This document shows, piece after piece, positions 10,265 through 21,471 of a stretch of 64,000 nucleotides of DNA; positions within the stretch are counted from its first letter, which is position 1; each line of letters starts with the position of its first letter. This DNA comes from Begonia masoniana (taxonomy: Eukaryota; Streptophyta; Magnoliopsida; Cucurbitales; Begoniaceae): contig CM039509.1 of NCBI GenBank assembly GCA_022432975.1, positions 7,131,043 through 7,195,042 on the forward strand, read 5' to 3'. Both the position numbers and the translations under genes were made by a program. The notes under the pieces are model-generated. The model worked only from the letters and a program-made list of their open reading frames with translations, made no database searches and was not told the origin of the DNA.

Positions 10265-10349
10265 CAAACAAAGCCGTGAGGGGAGGATATTGTGCTACAG
10301 CCCAATCCCCAGAGCGGACAATATCTTGCTGGGAAACGGGGTCGTTACA

Positions 10350-10890
10350 GTTACTTTTTTAGCTTACTTTTAGACAAAATAAATCTCAATCAATTATTGA
10401 AATTAATAAAAAAAAAAATTGATTGCGAGAGAAATGATTTGTTAGGACTGAGAACAATGAACATATGTGATTTGATTTAATAATTCAATCAATTAAAATG
10501 ATATTAAATGACATTTTTGATAGTTCAAAACAAGAAAAACAAACACCATCTCTAGCACAGACTAACAACCGATCAAACCTACTGTTGACAAATTGAATCT
10601 TCATGCATCTGACAAATGTATTTTTGAAGGTAAAAAAAAGGCCAGTACAGTCAACAAAAAAAAAATGACGCATCCACAAACAAGAAAAGTCGATTGTTCG
10701 AGAAGATATATCATAGGAGGAAGACCAAAGTACCAATAAGCAGATGATATATCAAATTTCGTTAATAGTCTAAAGTTATTTTGACAGAGATGGGAGAATA
10801 TTCTATGATTTTCTATAACGATACAGTTTTTTCTACAAATTTGTGACTGTATTAGCTTAACATTTTACTAATAGATTGTTTAATTTTATC
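10350..10890. other. AT-rich spacer, no recognised gene
   Basis: Several short A-runs are present and no frame has a recognisable domain. It may be decayed transposon sequence upstream of the MULE fragment. Confidence 0.4.
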
Positions 10891-11395
10891 TATGATTTCG
10901 TGCCTACCATTGTTTTTTGTATCTAACTGTCACGTGTTGATAAGGTGTCATGAGCTACACAATGACAACTCTTGTTGGCTGAAAAGTTTTTGCATCTTTT
11001 ATTATATGTGCCGCAGACGGCGACGTTTGAAATTTTCAAACGTTCTATTCTACCCATCTCATGTCTCTTTTCAAGATTTAGGATGCTACAAGTTGTCTTT
11101 TATCACTGGAAGACTTATCTGCAGATGTACTCACACTTTATTCAACCTTTTAGCAGCCAACAAATGTAGCCGCTAAGGCCAAATAAGAAGAAAATCCTCC
11201 CACTTAGAAGAAAAACCAACTTGGTAGGCCGAAGAAGACAAGAGTGAGAGATGTCGATGAGCTGTCAAGTTCGACAATTAGTAAGAAAAAATCACAGATG
11301 TCTTGTGGTATATGTCGGCAACAGAGGCATAATAGTCGCACTTGTCCTCATTGGGATCCACTTCAGGCGCTGCTTCGCAATACACGTTTATGAGT
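10891..11395 (+). pseudogene. MULE transposase C-terminal fragment
   Basis: The plus strand encodes, with frameshifts, the tail of a MuDR-type transposase. It has HWKTYLQMYSHFIQPFSSQQM (about 11106-11168) followed by WPLRPNKK, a basic RRKTNLVGRRRQ segment and then a CCHC zinc knuckle, CGICRQQRHNSRTCP (11304-11348). The same C-terminal string, YLQMYSHFI-P-SSQQ-WPLRPNKK, appears in the minus-strand MULE gene at 47867-48085, so the two are relatives. The N-terminal and catalytic parts are missing here and several stops are present. It is a dead fragment. Confidence 0.7.
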
Positions 11396-12190
11396 TTCAA
11401 CACATTTGACGGGACGCAGGTACATTTCAACACATTTCACTCATAAACACACTGTCATTCTTTTTTAATATATTTTCTATTATGTGCAGGAATCTTCGAC
11501 ATGGGGCCGCGACAGAAATTAAGATCTCTCCAATTCATACACTGAATTGTTCTCTTTTGCATCTGAATCATTCGGCACTTTAGATTCATACATAGTTTGC
11601 CATGTAATTTTAAAGGTTATTCAAATTATATTTATTTATTTTAGTTTATTTAAATAATATTTATTTATTTTAGGTTATTCAAAATTATAATTATATATTT
11701 CTTTTATTTTATATAATTATTCAAATTAAAACTTTCGCTTAAAAAAAAAAAAACTCGACTATAAAATAATTTGAATACATTAATTAATATAACTAATTTA
11801 AAAAATAATTAATTATATTAATTAATTTCAGTCTTTTATTTAAATAAATTATTATAATAAATAAATTAAAACAATAGGCATAGTTTCTTTTATTTTAGGT
11901 TATTCAAATTATAATTATTTTTTTCGTTAATTTTATCTTTTTTTTAAAAAAAAAGTTGTAAACTATTATTTTACAGGTCATTTAAATTATAATTATTTAT
12001 TTAAATAATAGTTATTTATTTGCCGACGTTATTCAATTATATATTTAATATAATAAAATGAATTATTATGTTAGTTTTATATAGAAATATATATTTAAAT
12101 AAATTATAAATAATTACATATATATTTTAAGTTATTCAAATTAGAATTATTATTTTTAAATTTACTTATAAAAAAATTGGGCAGAGTTTC
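11396..12190. repeat. Very AT-rich low-complexity stretch
   Basis: Repeated motifs such as TTATTCAAATTATAATTATT and TTTATTTAAATAA occur many times. No gene is visible. It is probably the decayed non-coding end of a transposon. Confidence 0.6.
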
Positions 12191-12204
12191 GTTTGTTTTA
12201 TAAT

Positions 12205-12900
12205 TCATTCATAGATATCTTCAAAATGTATCTTCCATGTTAGCCCAATCTCTTCCATGTGACCTAAACTCATGTATCCCGAATCGAATATTGTGCCGTT
12301 GTAGAGCTTCTCCATGACATAGAGATCCATCCAGCTCACGAGATCTCTAAGTCCATCCCTCGACAGCAGATTGTGGCTGATCAGGTTGTGAATAACCCTA
12401 ACTTTGACGTTCAAGTCCTTCGATTTTGGTTTCACAAATGCTGCAATATCTGAATTTCGGTGGATTTGCCTAAGGAACTGTAGTCCATCTATAGATCGGG
12501 CAAAATCACATTCTCGGAAGCGTGATAGTATATGACCACATCTTCTGTGGCAAATCTGAGCAATTCGTTGACATCACATGCACTTACGACAATATCTGTA
12601 CCGAATAGGTACGTCTTCAAGTACCACTGCATCTCGATAACAACTAAGTTCGTTTAAAATAAGCGAACAATTTTGTCGCAGCTGTCTCCAAGCATGTTGT
12701 ACACTTCGTGCAAAGAGATGCAGTCAAACATTTCATTGATCTCCAAAGACTCCTAACCACTAAAGTTGAAAGTCTTCCCATAAATAATCGAGTGCATTGA
12801 CATATCCAGCTCGAACTACTGTAGACACCCATAGTTTCAAAATTCCATCGACAAATAATCAGGCGGTGGTCGTGACACTTTATCTGGAGCACCTTGTGAC
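12205..12900 (-). pseudogene. Unrecognised transposon-type coding debris
   Basis: On the minus strand, short open frames shift through each other. One contains EVYNMLGDSCDKIV, QWYLKTYLFGTDIVVSA and DVNELLRFATEDVV. The next contains KVRVIHNLISHNLLSRDGLRD followed by MDLYVMEKLYNGTIF. The second segment vaguely recalls the plant-transposon / Athila ORF1-type domain (IHN-I-HNLL...), but I cannot name it with confidence. Frameshifts and stops show it is inactive. Confidence 0.3.
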
Positions 12901-14119
12901 GAAGGTGCCCGGTTTGATGGGCTAGCTCGTGTTAGGGAGGGGGGGAACCTTTCATTTTTTTAAAAAATTTGGGATCCATTTAAAAGATTAGGGCTCCAAT
13001 TTTTGGCAATTTTCAGCAAAATTGTAACACCCGGCATTTTTTGCTAGAAAATTATTCCTCGAATTATCGAACGGGATTAGGTTTATATTAATATAATGAA
13101 TGTTTTGGTCAAATTTGTTGGGATGTTTAGTGGAAAACTAAACAAAAGTGTAACAAAAAAAAATCATTTAGTTAGAAAACCAATGAAGGGGCAGTTTAGG
13201 TAGGAATTTAGGGTTGGTGGGAGGAAGCCAATGGATGAGAGCCAAGTGTCCAGGCTTGTTGAAGAAGCCAAGCCCCCCTCTATCTTTCTCTTTTCTACGT
13301 GAAACCCTCTTCATTTCTCTTCTCTGTTTCTCTCCACTCCTCTTTGCATTCTCTCTCCCAGACGACGAACGACCATCGAAGCTCCTCCGATCTCCCCAGT
13401 TTCTTTCTATTTCGCTGCCTAAGGTAGTCATCTACTAAAGTTAACGAGTTTGGACAAGTTAAACGTTAGTTTTCTTGAAGTTTTAGGGTTAATGTCCGAT
13501 CGTGCATGATGTAGATCCATGGATCGCTGAGGACTTACGATCAATGTTGCAACTCACGGACAACAGGTAAGTTCATACCCGTATGTTTCCCCTTAAGGCC
13601 CTACATCACAGAGATACTAGGCTAAAAATGTCGTAGGGATTATCGTTGGGTAGTTAGGTCGATGATTCAGCCATAAGTAAGTTTAACGCCATGCTCAATG
13701 CATGGTTTAGATTTCCTGTTATTCATGTGTGTTCTGATCTATTTTTCCAAAATGTTAAGTCTGTGCACAATGAATGTTCATGCATAAACGTTTTTCCCGA
13801 AAGTCATGCAAATGTTTTCTACACACGGTTTGAAGTTAAGAAAGATAAAACCTGTGTGTAATGTTTGGTTAAGTGTGGGACGGGGACTGGCCCCTGCTCT
13901 GTATATCTGTACTGTATCACTGTAATGTGCCTGAAAGTGCACCCTCTGCTATGTCAGTTCCCCTATAAGCCCCACTTATACCCCCTTGACAGATAAAAGT
14001 AATGTAATGTGATGTCACTTTATTTCGAAAGTTTATGCATAGCATATGCACCACTGCATTTTTATGTTCTTACTGAGTTTTAGGCTCATAGATGAACTCC
14101 CTGATGTAGGTACGGAACC

Positions 14120-16835
14120 TGTGATAGCCCAAAACCGAACCCGATCGGAGTCCGGGATCGGAGCCATCACTCCGGGACAGTTAACGGAAAACGGGGACTA
14201 TTTTATTTGAATATAAACATAACAGACAGCGTTACAGGAACAACTTATGAAAGCCAACTAAACTTTTAAAACTTTAACGGGAAACAAAATCGAGTGACAG
14301 AAGAAAAGCAGGGAAAGACAGATACAGAAATGGGTGGCTAAAATGGAGAAACATAATTAAACAGGAGAACAGGGAGAATTTCAATAAACTGGGGCAGAAG
14401 AAGCAATTTAACACTGGGCGGAAGATGTCGAATAAGACAAAACAGATGACGTCAGCCGGAAGATGGATGACATCAACCGGAAGATACAGACAGCAACGTA
14501 ACCGGCAGAAGGTGATAACGTCATCAGAAGATGGATGACGTCAATCGGAAGGAACGGGCAGTAAACGGAATCGGCAGGAGAAAAAAAAACATAGAACAGA
14601 ACTACTGTTTGGCGGTAGATGCAGATACGACAACAGTTGAACAGTGATAACCAGTGGATGTGAACTACAAACAGAATTGAGTTCGCCGGTGGATGTAGTA
14701 AGACAGAATAGATGACGTCAGTCGGCAGATGTGGATGACGTCATCGGAAGGTGAAGGCAGCAGGTGAAGTCGGAATGGGTGATGACGTCATCGGAAGATG
14801 TGATGACGTCATCGGCAGATACAGGTAGTAAACGTAATCGGCAGAAGGTGATGACGTCAGCCGGAAGATGTTCTGACATCATCGGCAGATATAGATAGTA
14901 AACGTAATCGGCAGAAGGTGATGACGTCAGCCGGAAGATGTTCTGACGTCATCGGAAGATGCAGATAGCAATTGAAATCAGAAGATGAAAACTTAAGGCA
15001 GTAACACTGTTTGGCGGTATATGCGAATAGGACAAAATGTGAACAGTGACTATCGGTGGATATACACTTAAAACAGCAGTGAACATGACTGGAAGATGCA
15101 GTTTAAAAGGGGCAGGAATTTGGCAACTTCACACTTCAAGAAAACAAAACACTTCACAGCATGATTTTGAACATATCAGAAAACACAACAGAAAACATGT
15201 CAGAAGTTTTAAAGAATTTCTCTCTACATAGAAAGCTCTAAAAACCAGAGGCCATTCGTGTACAGACTACAGAGAATGTTCCAAACCATTTCAGAACATT
15301 TAGAACAAGAATTCAACTGTCAAATACAGTAGTTTTTAAAACTTAGACATCAAAATCTGTACATTGTTTTTAAAAATCTAGGATTAGTACAGAACCTAAC
15401 ATATATTTACAGAATTTTCCCAAAACAGAAGTTTTTACAACAAAACCAAGATTTCCAGAAAACTTTACAGATATAGACTATACTTCAGAAATCTAAACCT
15501 CGGGACAGAATTTGTCTGGCTGCAGTAACCACCCCCGAGAGTTCGAGCCACTAGCCATCTACTCGTCAGATTGAGGCACAAAGTCCTCATGTTCGGGTTC
15601 AGTACCTACATCAGAGAGTTCACCTATGAGTCTAAAACTCAGTAAGAACATAATCAGTATGCAGTGATGCAAAATGCTATGCATGCAGTTTTCAGAATAC
15701 AGTAACAGTACAGAGCATTTAGTTACAGTGGCAGTAGAATTAAGTGGAGCTTATAGGGGAACTGGCAAACAGTGGGGGAGGGGGAGGGTGCACTGTCAGG
15801 CACATTCAAGGAAACAGTACAGTAAACAGTTCTGGGGCCAGTCCCCGTCTCGCACTTAACCTGGTACATTTCAGTCGGATTTTATCTTATTAGTTTCAAA
15901 CCGTGTACAGAAATCAGTTTTGCATGGATTTTCAGTAAAACGTGTATGCATGACTTTGTCAGTGCTTGAACCTATAACAGCAGACATCAGAAATAACAGG
16001 GTGTATTGTGAAGCAGAACACAGACATCTCAGAACATAAACTGAACAGACAACTCGGAACACAAACTGCACAGAAGTTATAACACTTCTACCCAAAACTA
16101 CCCGACAGAACAGAAAACCTAGTACCTCCGTGATGTAGGGCTTAAGGGCCAACCTACGGTTATGAACTTACCTGTTTGCTGCGGTGTCCGATGCTCGAAT
16201 GTCCCTGGAATGCTCGGATCTATAGTATGCATGAAGAGGTATTAAACAGCTGCAAATGCTAACAAATAAGTTAGATGAATTTGTTCCAAATTCATACAAA
16301 CCCATAGAAAACAAACCGGTGTGTTTTCATCCAAAGACAGTGAGTTTTTCATCAAATACCATAACCTTAAACCTCGGTAAAAACTCGCATTTAACTTGTC
16401 CAAACTTGTTAGCATTAAAAGATGCTTACCCTAGCGAAGAAACATAGAGGAACTGAGGAGATCGAAGTAGCTTCAATGGTTGTTTTGTTGACTGGAAGAA
16501 AGAATGTAGAGAGGAATACAGAGAAGGAGAAACGCATATGAATGTTTACATAGAAGGAAGGAGAATAGGTAGGTTTCTCAGCAAGTTATTGCCACTTGGC
16601 AATCATCCATTGGTTATCTCCCACCAACCTTAATTTCTTCCCAATTTACCCTTCCATCCATTACCAACTAACTTGTTTGTTTAGTTACACCTTTGTTTAG
16701 TTTTCATCTCATTATCTAATTCAATATAAACTCATTCGTTTTGGTTTCCAACAAAACATACATTGTATTAATATTGAACTAATCCCACTTAATAATTCGG
16801 GAAATAATTACATGGCAAAAATGCCGGGTGTTACA
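14120..16835 (-). repeat. 3' LTR of element B
   Basis: Pairs with 21472-24189. It contains a dense set of TGACGTCA palindromes (nine exact copies between 14445 and 14960) embedded in degenerate CGGAAGATG / CGGCAGATG repeats. Small open frames seen inside it also occur in the 5' LTR and are not genes. Confidence 0.95.
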
Positions 16836-16850
16836 TTCCACCCACCTTAA
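16836..16850 (-). other. Polypurine tract of element B
   Basis: On the minus strand this reads GTTAAGGTGGGTGGAA directly before the 3' LTR, the expected plus-strand DNA priming site. Confidence 0.8.
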
Positions 16851-16875
16851 CAGAAATTTTGTCCCCAAAATTTGC

Positions 16876-19800
16876 CTAAGCGAATAACTCCGGATATTGG
16901 GCTCTAACATCTTCTTGTCTTTCCCACGTGGCTTCCTCCACATTATGATTTCGCCACAAAACTTTCACCAATGGGACCACTCGATTACGCAACACTTTGA
17001 GTGACATATCTAATATCTGTATAGGCCTTTCCTCATAGGTCAGCGTCGGCATGATATCGAAGTCCACATGTTCTACTATCTGGGTTGGATCTCGTACGCA
17101 CTTTCTCAGCATTGACACATGGAAAACATTGTGGACCCCATCCATCGATGCTGGCAACTGTAGTTCATAAGCCATGTTTCCCACACGCTTCAGGATGGGA
17201 AAAGGGCCAATGAACCGTGGGCTGAGCTTTCCTTTCTTACCGAACCTCATTACGCCCTTAAAAGGCGACACCTTCAGGAATACCTCATCGCCCACAGCGA
17301 ATTCTAAGTCTCTTCTTCTATTGTCCGCATAACTCTTCTGTCGACTTTGAGCAATTTTTATTCGTTGTTTGATAGCAGCTATCACCTCGGACATCTGCTG
17401 TAATATCTCAGGGCCGATAAGCCTGGTTTCTCCGACTTCGTCCCAACACAACGGGGACCTACACTTTCTGCCGTACAGAGCTTCATAAGGAGCCATGCCA
17501 ATTGTTGCCTGATAGCTATTGTTGTAGGCAAACTCCACGAGTGGCAAATATCTACTCCAAGGAGCATGAAATTCCAGCACGCACGACCTTAGCATATCCT
17601 CCAGTATTTGGATTGTTCTCTCAGATTGTCTGTCAGTCTGTGGATGAAATGCCGTGCTGAAGTCCAATCTAGTGCCCAAGGAGCTCTGCAAACTTTTCCA
17701 AAACCTGGAAGTAAATCTAGGATCCCGTTCCGAAACAATTGACACCGGAATACCATGCAACTTGACAATCTCACTAATATATAGCTCTGCGTACTGATCC
17801 ATGGAGTACGTTGTCTTTACAGGTAGAAAGTGGGCTGACTTCGTCAATCTGTCCACTATGACCCAAATGCTATTGTGGCCTTTTGCTGTTCTTGGAAGGC
17901 CAACAACAAAGTCCATTGTGATGTTCTCCCACTTCCATTCGGGGATCGGGAGAGGCTGAAGCATTCCACTTGGTCGTTGATGTTCAGCTTTGACCTGTTG
18001 ACATATCATACAAGACTCCACATACTTGGCCACTTCATTCTTCATATTCGGCCACCAGAAGTGAAGTTTCAAGTCTTGATACATCTTCGTGCCACCAGGA
18101 TGCACAGAGAAAGAAGATGAGTGGGCTTCCGACAAGATGTGCTTCCGTAGCTCTTCATCCTTCGGAACATACCATCTATCCCTGAACTTCAAAATACCAT
18201 CTCTCGAATAGCTGAACTCTGAAGATGCCGTAGGTATCTTGCTTACTATATCGGCCATCTCCTTTGAATTAGTCTTCTGGGCCTCCTTAATTCGGTCCAG
18301 AATGGTCGGCCGCAACGTTAGATTCGCCAGTACTGCCGATAGTTTAGAAACTATCACCAGTTCAAACCTCTGAATTTCTGTCCTCAAAGGCAGTGAGATG
18401 GTAGCCAAGGCCGGTTGTATCGCAGACGGCATCCTGCTCAACGCATCGGCTACCACATTGGCCTTCCCCGGGTGGTATTTAATCTCAACATCGTAATCTT
18501 TCACAAATTCTAACCACCGCCTTTGTCTCATATTCAACTCCTTCTGAGTAAAGAGGTACTTTAAACTCTTGTGATCAGAGAACACCTCATATGACTGTCC
18601 ATAAAGGTGGTGTCTCCATACTTTCAACGCAAATACAACTGCCGCTAACTCAAGGTCGTGAGTAGGGTAGTTTTCCTCATGGCTCTTCAATTGTCTGGAT
18701 GCGTATGCCACAACCTTTCCCTCTTGTATTAATACACATCCCAAGCTAACCTTTGACGCATCACAGTATACACTGAATTTTCCATCTTCAACTGGCAATA
18801 CTAGTAGAGGAGCCGTGGTTAACTTTTGCTTGAGTGTCTGAAAGCTCCCTTCACATGCTTCAGACCACCTGAACTTGATGTCTTTCTTTGTTAAGCTGGT
18901 CATAGGCTTCGCTATTACAGAAAATCCCTTGATGAATTTCCTGTAATAACCAGCTAGTCCAATAAAGCTTCGTACTTCACTTGCATTTCTCGGCCTGGGC
19001 CAATCCTTCACAGCCTGAATTTTGGCCGGGTCCACCGAAACTCCTTTTGCAGACACCACGTGGCCTAGAAAATTAATCCTGCTCAACCAGAATTCACACT
19101 TTGATAGTTTGGCAAATAATTGACGCTGTTTTAAAGTTGACAGCACAATAGCTAAGTGTTCCTCATGCTCGGCCTCACTCTTGGAGTAAACCAGGATGTC
19201 GTCGATGAAAACAATCACAAACTTGTCTAATACATCCTGGAATATCCTGTTCATCAGGTCCATAAAAGCCGCCGGAGCATTAGTTAACCCGAACGACATC
19301 ACTAAGAACTCGTAATGCCCGTACCGGGTTCTGAAGGCGGTCTTTGGAACATCTTCAGCCCTGACTTTCAACTGGTAATAACCTGAGCGTAAGTCGATCT
19401 TTGAGAATACCCGAGCCCCCTGTAACAGATCAAACAAATCATCGATTCTTGGCAACGGGTACTTATTCTTGATAGTCAACTTGTTCAACTCACGGTAGTC
19501 AATACACATCCGTAGAGTCCCATCTTTCTTCTTGACAAACAAGACGGGAGCACCCCACGGAGAAAAACTAGGGCACACAAAGCCCTTATCCACCAATTCT
19601 TCCAGCTGAGCCTTCAATTCCTTCAGCTCAATTGGTGCCATGCGGTACGGATTCTTCGATACTGGTTCCGCACCTGGATATACATCGATCTCAAACTCTA
19701 TCTCACGATCCGGTGGCAATCCCGGTAGGTCATCTAAGAAAACTTCAGGGAAGTCTCGAACCACCGGAATATTCTGAAGTTCGACCTCACCTTGCCTCCG

Positions 19801-20319
19801 AACATCTACTACGTGGGCAAGAAATCCGACACATCCTGACCTCATTAGCTGTTGAGCTTTCAAGGAGGATATAACAGGCGTACCATGTTTCTTCGGTACG
19901 GCCTGATAGGAGAACTCTACTTCGTTTGGGCGCTTAAAAGTCACGAGCCCAGACCTACAGTCGATGGTGGCATGATGTCTAAATAGCCAGTCCATCCCCA
20001 GAATCACTTCGTATCCTTTCATCCCGATGACGATAAGATTGGCATACAACTTCTGGTCTCCAACTGACACTATATCACCCCGCACTGTTTGCTCGGAGTG
20101 TATAAACTCTCCGGACGGTAGCATGACACTGTAGGGCTGATCGGACGGTGCAAGGCACAAGTTCTTTCTACCCGTAAAATCCATAGCCACAAATGAATAA
20201 GTGGCCCCCGTGTCTAACAAAGTATATGCAGGTATGTTACACACCAAAATTGTACCTGTAATTGCTGTGTGCAGATCAGCATCATCAACGTCCTCCATCA
20301 TTGCAAAGACCCTTGGCAC
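16876..20319 (-). CDS. Chromovirus Pol: protease, RT, RNase H, integrase
   Basis: An uninterrupted 1147-codon frame encodes, in order, the following. Aspartic protease: LLDTGAT at residues 34-40. Reverse transcriptase: DYRELNK near 274-280 and the FIDD catalytic box at 371-374. RNase H: YCDAS at 518-522, the E in DLELAA near 557 and SDHKSLKYL at 581. Integrase: an HHCC zinc finger (HSSSFSVH ... CMIC) at 733-773 and the core with D803 in TMDF and E900 in QSERT. The C-terminal [17 protein letters not shown] segment (about 1118-1133) matches the chromodomain-type tail of Tekay/Del chromoviruses. The second integrase Asp, normally SDRD, reads SERD here (E864, 17728-17730), and the usual TDGQ reads TDRQ. 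These changes predict a weak or dead integrase. The true start is the gag ATG at 21312; this frame is separated from gag only by a stop codon. Confidence 0.96.
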   Translation of the reverse strand: MPRVFAMMEDVDDADLHTAITGTILVCNIPAYTLLDTGATYSFVAMDFTGRKNLCLAPSDQPYSVMLPSGEFIHSEQTVRGDIVSVGDQKLYANLIVIGMKGYEVILGMDWLFRHHATIDCRSGLVTFKRPNEVEFSYQAVPKKHGTPVISSLKAQQLMRSGCVGFLAHVVDVRRQGEVELQNIPVVRDFPEVFLDDLPGLPPDREIEFEIDVYPGAEPVSKNPYRMAPIELKELKAQLEELVDKGFVCPSFSPWGAPVLFVKKKDGTLRMCIDYRELNKLTIKNKYPLPRIDDLFDLLQGARVFSKIDLRSGYYQLKVRAEDVPKTAFRTRYGHYEFLVMSFGLTNAPAAFMDLMNRIFQDVLDKFVIVFIDDILVYSKSEAEHEEHLAIVLSTLKQRQLFAKLSKCEFWLSRINFLGHVVSAKGVSVDPAKIQAVKDWPRPRNASEVRSFIGLAGYYRKFIKGFSVIAKPMTSLTKKDIKFRWSEACEGSFQTLKQKLTTAPLLVLPVEDGKFSVYCDASKVSLGCVLIQEGKVVAYASRQLKSHEENYPTHDLELAAVVFALKVWRHHLYGQSYEVFSDHKSLKYLFTQKELNMRQRRWLEFVKDYDVEIKYHPGKANVVADALSRMPSAIQPALATISLPLRTEIQRFELVIVSKLSAVLANLTLRPTILDRIKEAQKTNSKEMADIVSKIPTASSEFSYSRDGILKFRDRWYVPKDEELRKHILSEAHSSSFSVHPGGTKMYQDLKLHFWWPNMKNEVAKYVESCMICQQVKAEHQRPSGMLQPLPIPEWKWENITMDFVVGLPRTAKGHNSIWVIVDRLTKSAHFLPVKTTYSMDQYAELYISEIVKLHGIPVSIVSERDPRFTSRFWKSLQSSLGTRLDFSTAFHPQTDRQSERTIQILEDMLRSCVLEFHAPWSRYLPLVEFAYNNSYQATIGMAPYEALYGRKCRSPLCWDEVGETRLIGPEILQQMSEVIAAIKQRIKIAQSRQKSYADNRRRDLEFAVGDEVFLKVSPFKGVMRFGKKGKLSPRFIGPFPILKRVGNMAYELQLPASMDGVHNVFHVSMLRKCVRDPTQIVEHVDFDIMPTLTYEERPIQILDMSLKVLRNRVVPLVKVLWRNHNVEEATWERQEDVRAQYPELFA

Positions 20320-20382
20320 GGCCTGATTTTGTCTCGTGTCGGGTATCGGGCAATCACGGACATGATGGCCTCCTTTGCCATA

Positions 20383-21312
20383 TCAGAAACAAGCGCCAGT
20401 AATAAGCCTGCATTCGCCCTGGTGGCTTCTCTGGCACCGTGGACATATAGTGGGCTGAGGAGCTCCCATCGATCTCTTTCCTTTGTCTGGGTAAGCGATG
20501 GTCTCATTGAGCCTCTTAATGCCCCTGTTTTGTTGCTGTTGAGGTTGCAGGTTTTGACCCCTTGGTTGTTGCTGTTGTTGCTGAGGAACATTTCGAATAA
20601 TCCCTCTTGGTAAATCTCTTTGTCTTTGGGACTTTATCTCTAAGGCCTCCAACTGATAAGCCTTGGCCACCACCTTCACATACGGTGCCTCATCGAATCC
20701 TCTGGTTGTGATCCCTCGTAGAAGGTCCATCTTTAACCCTTGAATGAATTGGTGCACCTTGTTCTCATCGGTGGCCACCATATGTGTTGCATATCGGGAC
20801 AGTGACTCGAATTTCTGAACATATTCAGCCACTGACCCATATTGTCGCAGCCGAGAGAACTTAAGCAACTTTTCCTTCCTCACTCCCCGGTCAAAGTACT
20901 TCTCGTAGAAGATCTTCGGGAATCCTTCCCAGCTTAATGCCACTGTAGTTGACTGCACTGTGTCCCACCAAAATCCCGCACTTTCGGTGAGATAGAACGT
21001 GGCGCAAATAACTTTCTTGTTGTCTTCTACTTCTGCATATCCAAACATTTTCTCCATTGTTCGAATCCAGGTTTCAGCACGGGTCGGGTCTGTAGACAGT
21101 CCATCAAATGAAGGCGGCTGGAGTTGCCGGAATCTGTCTCCACTGTTGTCTCGCGGCGCATTATCACGATTGTTATTCCCATGATTATTGTTTCTATCGT
21201 CTTCTCTGGCCATCATGCGTTCAACCATGCGTGACTGTGCACCCACAAGTTCTGTTAGTCGGTCAATGGCTCGAGAGCTTTCGCTTGACTCTTCTTGATG
21301 TCCTCTCACCAT
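20383..21312 (-). CDS. Chromovirus Gag
   Basis: The 309-codon frame starts MVRGHQEESSES and contains the retrotransposon gag core: FDGLSTDPTRAETWI, then FYLTESAGFWWDTV, then FPKIFYEKYFDRGVRKEK. A glutamine-rich linker (about 250-272) and the first Cys of a zinc knuckle follow. The frame ends at a TGA (20383-20385) within that knuckle: [17 protein letters not shown], where CFxCGKxGHHVRDC is expected. The second knuckle Cys is also changed to Tyr. Both changes fit single transitions (CGA to TGA, TGT to TAT). Without the stop, gag and pol form one polyprotein, as is usual for this clade. Gag would form the virus-like particle. Confidence 0.93.
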   Translation of the reverse strand: MVRGHQEESSESSRAIDRLTELVGAQSRMVERMMAREDDRNNNHGNNNRDNAPRDNSGDRFRQLQPPSFDGLSTDPTRAETWIRTMEKMFGYAEVEDNKKVICATFYLTESAGFWWDTVQSTTVALSWEGFPKIFYEKYFDRGVRKEKLLKFSRLRQYGSVAEYVQKFESLSRYATHMVATDENKVHQFIQGLKMDLLRGITTRGFDEAPYVKVVAKAYQLEALEIKSQRQRDLPRGIIRNVPQQQQQQPRGQNLQPQQQQNRGIKRLNETIAYPDKGKRSMGAPQPTICPRCQRSHQGECRLITGACF

Positions 21313-21455
21313 TTCTAATAAATCCTATAAACAGAATAACCTAATTTAATAACAGAACTTTTACAGAAATTTTAAACACTTACAGTTGGTGGAGCGATCT
21401 CACGTGGCGGGTTGCGCAGTCAGACATTTCACAAAATCGGTTTTAAAACCTTGTC

Positions 21456-21467
21456 TCTCTGATACCA
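21456..21467 (-). other. Primer-binding site of element B (tRNA-Met type)
   Basis: The minus strand reads TGGTATCAGAGA four bases downstream of the 5' LTR. It differs from the canonical TGGTATCAGAGC only in the last base. Confidence 0.85.
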
Positions 21468-21471
21468 CAAC

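Larger units (their letters stand above)
9525..10349 (+). mobile_element. Cassandra TRIM retrotransposon, copy 1
   Basis: Two 377-bp LTRs (9525-9901 and 9973-10349) flank a 71-bp internal region. Each LTR starts TGTGATGACCCGG and ends GGTCGTTACA. The internal region has a tRNA-Met primer site (TGGTATCAGAGC, 9904-9915) and a purine-rich tract (GAGGGGGGG, about 9959-9967) just before the second LTR. Each LTR contains 5S rRNA-like sequence, the hallmark of Cassandra TRIMs. I see only about two base differences between the LTRs (for example AGTGCTTCGG versus AGTGTTTCGG), so the insertion is recent. Flanks are GTTAT and GTTAC, a 4/5 match for a target duplication. It encodes no protein and would depend on another element for movement. 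Open frames across it are artefacts of the duplicated LTRs. Confidence 0.95.

Noticed and set aside
15046..15231. Conserved small ORFs in both element B LTRs (also 22399-22584, 15674-15859 and 23027-23212)
   Set aside because: They are conserved only because the LTRs are copies. Translations look random, and no homologue was recognised.
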